Assembly (NCBI GenBank): GCA_013911545.1
Contig: JACETA010000053.1
Span: 1 to 5,620, forward strand
Length of the DNA: 5,620 nt
Reading direction: 5' to 3'
Origin: Chloroflexota bacterium
GTDB taxonomy: Bacteria; Chloroflexota; Dehalococcoidia; Lucifugimonadales; Lucifugimonadaceae
The position numbers and the translations under genes are program-made. Positions 1 to 5,620 of this stretch are shown here, piece after piece. Numbering within the stretch: the stretch's first letter is position 1; each line of letters opens with the position of its first letter. Under the pieces are notes generated by a model that saw nothing but the letters and a program-made list of their open reading frames with translations, did not search any database and was not told where the DNA came from.

Positions 1-587
1 GATTTAATAGAAAATGGTATTCTGCAAAGAAAAAGAATTTATTGGCTTCTTTTCCTATTATTGTAAATAAAGAATTGTCACCATATATTCCCGTCATATT
101 ATCTTTATCAATTTTTCAAACTCTTGAGAAATTTATTGACAATAATTCTGATTTAAAAATTAAATGGCCAAATGATATTTTATTAAATTCAAAAAAAATT
201 AGTGGCATGATAATTGAAAGCAATATCCAAAAAAATGATGTTTTTATAAATTTTGGAGTAGGTATCAATATTAATTCAAATTTAAATGATTTATCTGGCA
301 AGGGTTTTGATGCTACAAGTTTGCTAATTGAGCAAAATAAGAATTTTGATATAGATGAAATTCTTTATTTTTTAATTTTAAATATTTCTAATAATTTAAG
401 TTATAGCAATGATAAATTTATTGAATGGAAAAAAAATTTATTTCTTCCAAAAAAAGAAATATTCTTAAATCAAAATAAAGATATTAAGTTCACTATTTCT
501 GATGTTGATGAATTTGGTAATCTCATTGTTTATCGAAATGATAAGGAATTTAAATTATCTGCTGATGAAATAAGCTTTCAAGATTGA
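1..587 (+). CDS. birA: Biotin--[acetyl-CoA-carboxylase] ligase (BirA), 5'-truncated by window edge
   Basis: Biotin-protein ligase makes biotinyl-5'-AMP from biotin and ATP and transfers biotin to a lysine of the acetyl-CoA carboxylase carrier protein in the cytoplasm. The reading frame is open from base 3, so the start lies outside the window; 194 residues are visible. Family motifs appear in order: the W-Y-S-A-K-K-K-N-L stretch (residues 5-13) that follows the missing GRGR-type biotin loop; KWPNDIL (54-60); KKISGMIIES (64-73), whose K65 aligns with the biotin-contacting lysine of this family (E. coli K183); FGVGININ (84-91); and ATSLL (104-108). The last 45 or so residues fit the small SH3-like C-terminal domain. 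About 40-60 catalytic-domain residues should be missing. Whether an N-terminal DNA-binding helix-turn-helix exists, as in E. coli BirA, cannot be seen. A TTG at 42 is not the start, because coding similarity extends upstream of it. The gene ends inside the 3' end of the convergent yggT. Confidence 0.93.
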   Translation, partial: FNRKWYSAKKKNLLASFPIIVNKELSPYIPVILSLSIFQTLEKFIDNNSDLKIKWPNDILLNSKKISGMIIESNIQKNDVFINFGVGININSNLNDLSGKGFDATSLLIEQNKNFDIDEILYFLILNISNNLSYSNDKFIEWKKNLFLPKKEIFLNQNKDIKFTISDVDEFGNLIVYRNDKEFKLSADEISFQD

Positions 588-817
588 ATTATTCTTATCA
601 TGACCTGAATAACAATTATTGCAACCAGTGGACTAAAATCAATCATATTTGATTTAGGTAAAATATTTTGAATGGGTTTTAGTATTGGGTCAGTAAATTT
701 ATACAATAATTGAACAAGTGTGTAGCTCCTAGAATTAGGTATCCAAGATGAAAGTGCTCTACCTACAATTCCCCACGACATTAGCTCTAAAAGATATATT
801 GAGAATTCTCTAATCAT
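578..817 (-). CDS. yggT: YggT family membrane protein, single-repeat form
   Basis: This is a 79-residue hydrophobic protein of the YggT (YGGT) family, inner-membrane proteins of poorly defined role, linked in some bacteria to osmotic-stress tolerance and in plastid homologues to membrane or division-site organisation. Visible family features are an N-terminal hydrophobic segment (about 4-20), the R-A-L-S-S-W-I-P motif (20-27), the FTDPILKPIQNILP stretch (41-54), then IDFSPLVAIIVIQVMIRII (59-77) as a second membrane segment. E. coli YggT is about twice as long with two such repeats; this one has a single repeat. The ATG overlaps the proC stop by 8 bp (ATGATTAG), and an AAGGA ribosome site lies 8 nt upstream, inside proC. 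proC-yggT is a familiar gammaproteobacterial gene pair. The 3' end overlaps birA by 10 bp. Family assignment is firm; function is not known. Confidence 0.88.
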   Translation of the reverse strand: MIREFSIYLLELMSWGIVGRALSSWIPNSRSYTLVQLLYKFTDPILKPIQNILPKSNMIDFSPLVAIIVIQVMIRIIQS

Positions 818-1613
818 TATTTAATTCCTTTGCTCTGTTGTATGCGGCTTTAATTCCGGAAATGATAGTTTCTTCGAAATTATTTTTTTTCATCACATTA
901 AGTGCAGCTTCTGTTGTTCCGTTAGGAGATGTTACCTCTTTTTTTAAATCACTAAATTCTTTATTACTTAAATTAGCTAAAATAGCACTTCCCATAAAAG
1001 TCTTAACTATAAGATCATTAGATAATTTATCATCCATACCTATCTCTTTACATGATCTTTTCATAACTTCCATAAAGTAATATATATATCCAGGCCCACT
1101 ACCACTTATAGCAGTTGCTTTATCAATTATATCCTCATTGTCTACTTTTATATGGTCACCTAAGGATTCTAGTATAGTTTCAATATTTAATTTTACTTCA
1201 TTATTTATATTATTTTTTGAAAACCAAACAGAAATACCTTCTCCTAATTGGCCAGGAGTGTTCGGCATTATCCTTACAGAATTTTCAATGTTTAAACTGT
1301 TACATAATTTATCAGTGGTTATCCCGGCCATTATTGATAAAACTGTTTGTTTTTCAGAAATTTTATTCTTTAAATCATCTTGTAATAATTTGAAGGTTTG
1401 AGGTTTCACGCAAAGTATTATTATGTCTGATAATGAGAGAAAATCTTCAATCTGATTTTCAGAATTAGAAATATTTAAATCGAAATCAACTTTTAATTCA
1501 TTTTTTCTTTCTAAATTGGATTCAGCCAGATATATATTGTGATTTGTAGAATGAGAAAGGCCTTTGATAAAGGCTTTACCCATTCTACCACCACCAATTA
1601 CAAGTATGTTCAA
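810..1613 (-). CDS. proC: Pyrroline-5-carboxylate reductase (ProC)
   Basis: ProC catalyses the last step of proline synthesis, reducing L-1-pyrroline-5-carboxylate to proline with NAD(P)H in the cytoplasm. Numbered from the TTG at 1613 the protein has 267 residues, the usual family length. It shows the Rossmann glycine motif IGGGRMG (6-12), CVKPQ (68-72), VRIMPNTP (113-120), SGSGPGYIYYF (170-180, G where most members have A), and the P5CR signature VTSPNGTTEAAL (228-239). Start choice: the frame is open further upstream to an ATG at 1664, which would add 17 residues and overlap the nrdJ coding end by 50 bp. Those residues (RKVAKNAIHVDIANAK) are simply the nrdJ zinc-ribbon codons read in another frame and do not resemble a ProC N-terminus. 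The TTG lies 1 nt after the nrdJ TAA and puts NILVIGGG at the canonical N-terminal position. No strong ribosome site precedes it, which fits coupling to nrdJ translation. Product certain, start moderately sure. Confidence 0.93.
   Translation of the reverse strand: MNILVIGGGRMGKAFIKGLSHSTNHNIYLAESNLERKNELKVDFDLNISNSENQIEDFLSLSDIIILCVKPQTFKLLQDDLKNKISEKQTVLSIMAGITTDKLCNSLNIENSVRIMPNTPGQLGEGISVWFSKNNINNEVKLNIETILESLGDHIKVDNEDIIDKATAISGSGPGYIYYFMEVMKRSCKEIGMDDKLSNDLIVKTFMGSAILANLSNKEFSDLKKEVTSPNGTTEAALNVMKKNNFEETIISGIKAAYNRAKELNND
826..830 (-). promoter_or_regulatory. Ribosome binding site of yggT inside proC
   Basis: AAGGA on the minus strand sits 8 nt before the yggT ATG (817). It lies within the last codons of proC, so translation of the two genes is probably coupled through the 8-bp ATGATTAG overlap. 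Confidence 0.65.
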
Positions 1614-1614
1614 T

Positions 1615-3996
1615 TTAGCATTTGCTATATCCACATGAATAGCATTTTTGGCAACCTTCCTCATATACCATAGCTTCCGGGCATTCAGGACAAATGTCAG
1701 CTTGCAGTATATTAGTTACATCTTCTTGAGTAACTAATTTGCTGTCATCTACAACTTTAGCTTCAGTGCTTATTGATATTTGAGGTTCGTCTTTTGGTTG
1801 ATAAATTTTTTCTAAAACGTTTGCTATTGCATCTGGAACAGACCTTATTAACTCACCTTCATTCCATGCAGGAACGTCAGTTATTCCTTTGAGTTGCTCA
1901 ATTGATTCTCGAGGATCTAAACCAGACCTAAGTGTCAGTGAAACCATTCTTGATACTGCTTCGGCCATAGCTGAATCATTACCCCCTGCTTTACCTAATG
2001 CAGCAAAAAGCTCAAAAGGCTTGCCGTCTTCAGACATATTTACAGTTACATAAAGATTTCCTCTTCCAGTATAAACTCTTCTTGTTACACCAAATAATTC
2101 TGATGGCCGATCTTGAGCACTAACAAATGTTTTATTTTCTGCCAAAGATTCAGTTATGTTTTCATCTTCATTAGTCCCTGTTGTCAGAACTTCCTTGTCT
2201 CTACTACCTGCTCTGTAAACAGTAATACCTTTACATTTTAATTCCCATGCTAGCATGTAGGTTTCATCAATTTCTTCTTCTGTTGCTTCGTTTCTGAAGT
2301 TAATAGTTTTTGAAATTCCAGCGTCAACACTTTCTTGGAATGCTGCTTGCATTTTGACGTGATACTCTGGGTTGATGTCTGGCGCAGTTCTGAATACTTG
2401 TTTAACATCTTCAGGTACATCATCCCTGTCTTGTAGTGATCCACCGTTTGATAAGTGTTCAAGAAGATCTTCATTATAAAAATCTCTTTCTTTTGCAACA
2501 TCTTCAAAGTTCTTGTCAACGTAATAGAGTGTCTTTCCTTCTAAGATATTGTGTTTTCTATATGCCAAAGAGAAAACTGGCTCTATTCCAGAAGAGCAAC
2601 CCGCAATCATTGATATTGTACCAGTTGGAGCTACAGTTAATCTGCATGCATTTCTAATAGGTTTGTCGCCCGCAATCTGAGGCCTACTACCTTCCCAGCC
2701 TTCAAAAGGTCCTTTCTTTGCAGCTATTTCTTCAGACATTTTATCTGATTCTGTTTGAATAAAGCTCATTACATCTCTTCCAAGGTCAACTGCTTTTTTA
2801 GAGTCATAGCTAACTTTCATTTTGATCAACATGTCAGCAAAACCCATTACTCCAAGACCAATTTTTCTGCTAAGCTTATTTGCCCTCTTAATTTCGGGTA
2901 TTGCATATTTATTAGCATCAATTGTGTTGTCTAAAAAATGTGTTGCTGTTCTAGTTGTTTTTCTTAATTTACCCCAATCAACTTCAGTATTGTTAGCATT
3001 TAAAAACTTAGATAGGTTAATAGAACCCAAATTACAAGATTCGTTTGGAAGAAGAGGCTGTTCACCACATGGATTTGTAGCTGTCATTTCTCCTAAATGA
3101 CTTACAGGGCTTTTCCTGTTAACTTCATCAAGGAAAATTATTCCTGGCTCCCCATTTTTCCATGCTCCCTTAACTATTTTATTGAATAGTTTCCTCGCAT
3201 CTTTTTTCCCAACCACTTCTTTTGATGTTGGGTCAATCATTTCAAATTCTTCATTATTTTTTACTGCCTTCATAAAAGCGTCAGTTGCACCAACAGATAT
3301 GTTGAAATTATGAATTTCACCTTCTTGGGTTTTGCAGTCAATAAATTCTTCAATATCCGGATGATGAACATTCATTACAGCCATATTAGCTCCATCTCTT
3401 TTCCCGCCCTGCGTTACAAGTGTAGAAACAGAAGATAATAATTTGAGGGCTGCTATTGGCCCACAAGCTTTACCATGTGTTGTTTTGATTCTCGCTCCTT
3501 TTGGTCTTAGTTCTGAAAGTGCAAATCCTGTTCCGCCACCATATTTTTGTACCATTGCTGCATCATGTGCTGTTTTCATAATACCTTCCATGCTGTCTTC
3601 AAGTGGCAAAACGAAACAAGCTGACAAAGTACCAGCTTTTGTCCCTGCATTCATTAGTGTGGGTGAGTTGGCTAAAAAATCTAAACTGGAAAGCATTTGA
3701 TAAAATTCTTCTGCTGTTTCATTGACTTCCTCTTTAGTTGCGCCATAAGCTTTGTCAGGTTTAGCAAGCGCATCTGCGACTCTTCTAAATAACCCATCAG
3801 CATTTTCAGCAAGATCACCATTATCGTCTTTGAGTAAATATCTATGTTCCAATACCACTTGAGCATTCTCGTTAATTTCAGCTGGTTTAAAGTCACTGAT
3901 TATTTTGCTTTCTGTTTCATCTTTATTAAAAATACTTAATTCTTCATTTTCAAAATCTAGTGATGTTTGGGTTTTTTCTAGTTCATTATTTTCCAT
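1615..3996 (-). CDS. nrdJ: Adenosylcobalamin-dependent ribonucleotide reductase, class II
   Basis: Class II reductase makes deoxyribonucleotides from ribonucleotides using a thiyl radical generated by adenosylcobalamin, without oxygen or a separate radical subunit. The 793-residue chain shows, in order: a variable acidic N-terminus (1-45); the large-subunit N-terminal domain; NSPTLMNAGT (110-119) and redox C127 in the LSACFVLP motif; GGGTGFALS (153-161); NPCGE (308-312) with the presumed radical C310 flanked by N308 and E312; C321, the likely disulfide partner of C127 (spacing as in the Thermotoga maritima enzyme, C322/C333); APTGTIS (456-462); ISKTINF (561-567); and a TSCPD-type domain (about 636-706). 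The tail (769-793) has CxxC, CxxC and a final CGYSKC, resembling a zinc ribbon plus the C-terminal thiol shuttle. No ATP cone precedes the catalytic domain. In Pseudomonas aeruginosa the enzyme is split into NrdJa and NrdJb; here it is one chain. The ATG has an AGAGGA ribosome site 8 nt upstream and follows nrdR by 13 bp. Confidence 0.97.
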   Translation of the reverse strand: MENNELEKTQTSLDFENEELSIFNKDETESKIISDFKPAEINENAQVVLEHRYLLKDDNGDLAENADGLFRRVADALAKPDKAYGATKEEVNETAEEFYQMLSSLDFLANSPTLMNAGTKAGTLSACFVLPLEDSMEGIMKTAHDAAMVQKYGGGTGFALSELRPKGARIKTTHGKACGPIAALKLLSSVSTLVTQGGKRDGANMAVMNVHHPDIEEFIDCKTQEGEIHNFNISVGATDAFMKAVKNNEEFEMIDPTSKEVVGKKDARKLFNKIVKGAWKNGEPGIIFLDEVNRKSPVSHLGEMTATNPCGEQPLLPNESCNLGSINLSKFLNANNTEVDWGKLRKTTRTATHFLDNTIDANKYAIPEIKRANKLSRKIGLGVMGFADMLIKMKVSYDSKKAVDLGRDVMSFIQTESDKMSEEIAAKKGPFEGWEGSRPQIAGDKPIRNACRLTVAPTGTISMIAGCSSGIEPVFSLAYRKHNILEGKTLYYVDKNFEDVAKERDFYNEDLLEHLSNGGSLQDRDDVPEDVKQVFRTAPDINPEYHVKMQAAFQESVDAGISKTINFRNEATEEEIDETYMLAWELKCKGITVYRAGSRDKEVLTTGTNEDENITESLAENKTFVSAQDRPSELFGVTRRVYTGRGNLYVTVNMSEDGKPFELFAALGKAGGNDSAMAEAVSRMVSLTLRSGLDPRESIEQLKGITDVPAWNEGELIRSVPDAIANVLEKIYQPKDEPQISISTEAKVVDDSKLVTQEDVTNILQADICPECPEAMVYEEGCQKCYSCGYSKC

Positions 3997-4004
3997 ATAA
4001 CTTA

Positions 4005-4010
4005 TCCTCT
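4005..4010 (-). promoter_or_regulatory. Ribosome binding site of nrdJ
   Basis: AGAGGA on the minus strand starts at the last base of the nrdR stop codon (4012-4010) and lies 8 nt before the nrdJ ATG (3996). It supports this start and cotranscription of nrdR with nrdJ. Confidence 0.75.
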
Positions 4011-4459
4011 TATTGTTTCTTTTTTGATAAATCGTTTAATTCATTTTCAAAATAGCTTAAATTTTTAAAGTCCTTGTAGACAGAAGCAAATCTTAAATAA
4101 GACACGTCATCAAGTTTCTTTAATTTATTTATAACTATTTCCCCGATTTTTTTACTTTCTACATTTGCTTGGTTCAACGAAAACACTTCTTTCCCAACAT
4201 CGAATATTAGTTTGGATATTGCCAATTCTTTAATTGGTCTTTTAGTGCAAGCTATCCGGATGCTTTTTTCTATTTTTTCAATAGAAAAATCTTCCTTGGT
4301 CCAATCTCTCTTTACAACAGTGATAGAAGTAATATGTATTTTTTCGTGAGTAGTAAATCTTTCATTACAAGAAATGCACTCCCTTCTCCTTCTAATTGAA
4401 TTAGAAGATTCTCGGGATTCAATAACTTTAGTACTGTTGTTGCATTCTGGGCAATTCAT
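4010..4459 (-). CDS. nrdR: Transcriptional repressor NrdR
   Basis: NrdR is the ATP/dATP-sensing repressor of ribonucleotide reductase genes; it binds paired NrdR boxes in their promoters. The 149-residue length is standard. The N-terminus is a zinc ribbon with C3, C6, C28 and C31 and the basic S-I-R-R-R-R-E-C recognition segment (21-28), followed by NERFTTHE (32-39). An ATP cone spans about 48-138: VVKRDW (48-53; most members have G where this has W), FSIEKIEKSI (58-67), ACTKRPI (70-76) and SYLRFASVYKDF (120-131). The ATG at 4459 has a GAGGA ribosome site 3 nt upstream, somewhat close. It is the first gene of a likely nrdR-nrdJ-proC-yggT operon, and its own promoter carries two NrdR boxes, so autoregulation is expected. 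In many gammaproteobacteria nrdR lies beside ribD; here it sits between ftsZ and its target gene. Confidence 0.97.
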   Translation of the reverse strand: MNCPECNNSTKVIESRESSNSIRRRRECISCNERFTTHEKIHITSITVVKRDWTKEDFSIEKIEKSIRIACTKRPIKELAISKLIFDVGKEVFSLNQANVESKKIGEIVINKLKKLDDVSYLRFASVYKDFKNLSYFENELNDLSKKKQ

Positions 4460-4462
4460 TAT

Positions 4463-4467
4463 TCCTC
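4463..4467 (-). promoter_or_regulatory. Ribosome binding site of nrdR
   Basis: GAGGA on the minus strand lies 3 nt before the nrdR ATG (4459). The spacing is shorter than usual, but it is the only purine-rich match in the short leader. Confidence 0.6.
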
Positions 4468-4469
4468 AA

Positions 4470-4485
4470 ACGCTAAATGTAGTGT
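4470..4485. promoter_or_regulatory. NrdR box 1 (promoter-proximal to nrdR)
   Basis: The plus strand reads acgctaaatgtagtgt. It matches the published NrdR-box consensus acaCwAtATaTwGtgt at 13 of 16 positions, counted by eye, and is an imperfect palindrome (CTA..TAG core). It lies downstream of the -10, over or just after the expected transcription start, where a bound repressor would block initiation. Confidence 0.8.
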
Positions 4486-4493
4486 TTGAAAGT

Positions 4494-4523
4494 ATTATAT
4501 ACACTAAATGTAGCGTATTACAA
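4494..4523 (-). promoter_or_regulatory. Sigma70-type promoter of the nrdR-nrdJ operon
   Basis: On the minus strand a TTGTAA -35 (4523-4518) and a perfect TATAAT -10 (4499-4494) are separated by 18 bp. Transcription should start near 4487, giving a leader of roughly 28 nt before the nrdR ATG. The -35 begins 4 bp after the ftsZ stop codon. The spacer contains NrdR box 2 and the start region abuts box 1, so the promoter should be shut off by NrdR when dATP is high. The placement is inferred from sequence only. Confidence 0.75.
4501..4516. promoter_or_regulatory. NrdR box 2 (within the promoter spacer)
   Basis: The plus strand reads acactaaatgtagcgt, 14 of 16 bases identical to box 1 and 13 of 16 to the NrdR consensus. 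It begins 31 bp from the start of box 1, about three helical turns, which is the usual spacing for tandem NrdR boxes. It lies almost exactly between the -35 and -10 hexamers of the nrdR promoter. Confidence 0.82.
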
Positions 4524-4527
4524 GCCC

Positions 4528-5613
4528 CTATTGAGCAGAATTTCTCAGAAATGGAGGCAAGTCTAAATCTAGTTGTTCAGGTATAACTGAGCTACTCTCT
4601 GTTTCAGATCTTCTTGAATTATTATACATAAATTCAGATTCAGGAAATCCTGTCGCAATAACAGTAAGCCTTACCTCGTCTTTTAAAGATGGGTCAGAAG
4701 ATTGTCCAAAAATAATATTTGCTTCGGGGTGCGCTTCTTTTGAAATTAATTCTGCTGCAGCTTTAACCTCTGTAGCTTTTAGCTTAAATTCTCCATCTTG
4801 AGGACCAACAATATTATATATAATACCTCTAGAGCCTTCTATGGAAGTTTCTAATAGTGGGCTCTGAATTGCATTTTGAGCAGCCTCAAGGGCTCTATTT
4901 TCACCAACTGCTTCTCCAATTCCCATCCATGCAGCTCCAGCATTTTTCATTATCGATTTAACATCAGCAAAATCTAAATTTATTTCTCCTGGAACAACAA
5001 TAACTTCAGCAATAGACTGGACCCCTTGTCTTAATACATCATCTGCAAGCTTAAATCCTGCATCCATGGTTAAGTCATCATCGGCAATTAACATCAATCT
5101 GTCATTTGGAATAACCACCAAGGTGTCGCAGTGGTCCCTTAAAGTATTAATTCCTTCAATAGCCTGTTTTTGCCTTTTTGTTCCCTCAAAACCAAATGGC
5201 TTTGTTACAACACCGATTGTAAGTGCTCCTGATTCTTTTGCAATTTCAGCTATTACCGGCGCAGCTCCAGTTCCAGTTCCACCTCCCATGCCCGCAGCAA
5301 CAAATACTAAATCAGAATTTTCTACTAATTCTCTCACTAAACTTCTACTTTCTTCAGCGCATTCTCTTCCTTTTGAAGGATCCCCGCCAACACCAAGACC
5401 TCTAGCAGTTTTTTCCCCTATCTTGATTGCCGTAGCCATTTCACTAGTATCAAGAGCTTGTGAATCAGTATTAAAAATCATGTATTCAACTTGTTCAATT
5501 TTATTTTTATACATTCTTTTAACTGCATTAGATCCACCGCCACCAACACCCAATACCTTTATGTTTGCGCTTGAATTATTTAAATTTTTATTTAAATCGT
5601 TAAGTATTGTCAT
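4528..5613 (-). CDS. ftsZ: Cell division protein FtsZ
   Basis: FtsZ is the tubulin-like GTPase that polymerises into the cytokinetic Z ring at midcell. All key parts are present in 361 residues: a short N-terminal extension (1-16); KVLGVGGGGSNAV (19-31); NTDSQAL (48-54); the tubulin signature GGGTGTG (110-116) for GTP phosphate binding; TKPFGFEGTKR (137-147); NDRLM (170-174); and the synergy (T7) loop NLDFADVK (212-219) with D214 and D217 completing the neighbour's GTPase site. The globular core ends near residue 326. A conserved C-terminal peptide, DLDLPPFLR (349-357), for binding FtsA/ZipA-type partners closes the protein. The linker between them is only about 20 residues, against about 50 in E. 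coli. The ATG at 5613 puts the core in the normal place; only 7 bases upstream are visible, so its ribosome site and promoter cannot be judged. The stop is followed at once by the nrdR promoter, with no terminator hairpin seen. Confidence 0.98.
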   Translation of the reverse strand: MTILNDLNKNLNNSSANIKVLGVGGGGSNAVKRMYKNKIEQVEYMIFNTDSQALDTSEMATAIKIGEKTARGLGVGGDPSKGRECAEESRSLVRELVENSDLVFVAAGMGGGTGTGAAPVIAEIAKESGALTIGVVTKPFGFEGTKRQKQAIEGINTLRDHCDTLVVIPNDRLMLIADDDLTMDAGFKLADDVLRQGVQSIAEVIVVPGEINLDFADVKSIMKNAGAAWMGIGEAVGENRALEAAQNAIQSPLLETSIEGSRGIIYNIVGPQDGEFKLKATEVKAAAELISKEAHPEANIIFGQSSDPSLKDEVRLTVIATGFPESEFMYNNSRRSETESSSVIPEQLDLDLPPFLRNSAQ

Positions 5614-5620
5614 TTTTTCT

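Noticed and set aside
3..44. birA starting at the TTG at 42
   Set aside because: The codons before it read as the conserved W-Y-S-x-K-K-K-N-L region of biotin ligases, so the gene begins before the window.
838..1401. Two plus-strand frames of 80 and 87 codons opposite proC
   Set aside because: They are antisense to conserved ProC motifs with no homology signal of their own.
2250..3896. Several open frames of 70-92 codons inside nrdJ on both strands
   Set aside because: All lie fully inside the 793-codon nrdJ frame, which has continuous family motifs; they are shadow frames.
4460..4527. Possible cobalamin riboswitch controlling the B12-dependent reductase
   Set aside because: The gap is only 68 bp and is taken up by the promoter and two NrdR boxes; a B12 riboswitch is far longer, and the predicted leader is about 28 nt.
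4374..4586. Plus-strand 70-codon open frame spanning the start of nrdR, the promoter region and the end of ftsZ
   Set aside because: It is antisense to two well-supported genes and their promoter, has no recognisable family motif, and is explained by chance openness in a short stretch.
4528..4600. Rho-independent terminator after ftsZ
   Set aside because: No inverted repeat followed by a T-run on the minus strand was found near the ftsZ stop; the palindromic elements there fit NrdR boxes instead.
5223..5405. Plus-strand frame rich in L, Q and F opposite ftsZ
   Set aside because: It is a mirror of the glycine/alanine-rich ftsZ coding sequence on the other strand; low complexity and no start context.
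1..5620. Mobile element, CRISPR array, toxin-antitoxin or defence system
   Set aside because: All sequence is accounted for by six housekeeping genes; there are no direct-repeat arrays, terminal inverted repeats or transposase/integrase motifs.

Overview
The window is a compact, AT-rich, almost wholly coding bacterial chromosome segment. It holds five genes read leftward (minus strand) and one incomplete gene entering from the left on the plus strand. Genes overlap or nearly touch, and the only real intergenic gap is about 70 bp. This looks like a small streamlined genome. The proC-yggT pair, the FtsZ tail (DLPPFLR near the C-terminus) and the protein style suggest a proteobacterium, perhaps an AT-rich marine gammaproteobacterium of the SAR86 or SUP05 kind. 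That assignment is inference only; no rRNA or other decisive marker is present.

Layout in the direction of minus-strand transcription (right to left): ftsZ (5613-4528, cell-division GTPase); a 68-bp gap with a sigma70-type promoter and two NrdR boxes; nrdR (4459-4010, ribonucleotide reductase repressor); nrdJ (3996-1615, adenosylcobalamin-dependent class II ribonucleotide reductase); proC (about 1613-810, pyrroline-5-carboxylate reductase); yggT (817-578, small membrane protein). On the plus strand the 3' part of a biotin-protein ligase gene (birA) fills 1-587 and meets yggT tail to tail with a 10-bp overlap.

Functionally, nrdR-nrdJ is a self-contained dNTP-supply module. NrdR senses nucleotide state through its ATP cone and very probably represses its own promoter, and with it the downstream nrdJ, through the two boxes placed over the -35/-10 spacer and the transcription start. 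proC and yggT probably ride on the same transcript, because proC starts right at the nrdJ stop and yggT overlaps proC by 8 bp. The ftsZ promoter lies outside the window. No terminator is visible after ftsZ, so read-through into nrdR is possible and would link division and DNA-precursor genes.

I found no mobile element, CRISPR array, RNA gene or clearly novel system. The most noteworthy items are the paired NrdR operator, the position of an nrdR-nrdJ operon directly behind ftsZ, the very short FtsZ linker, and the ambiguous, probably TTG, start of proC.
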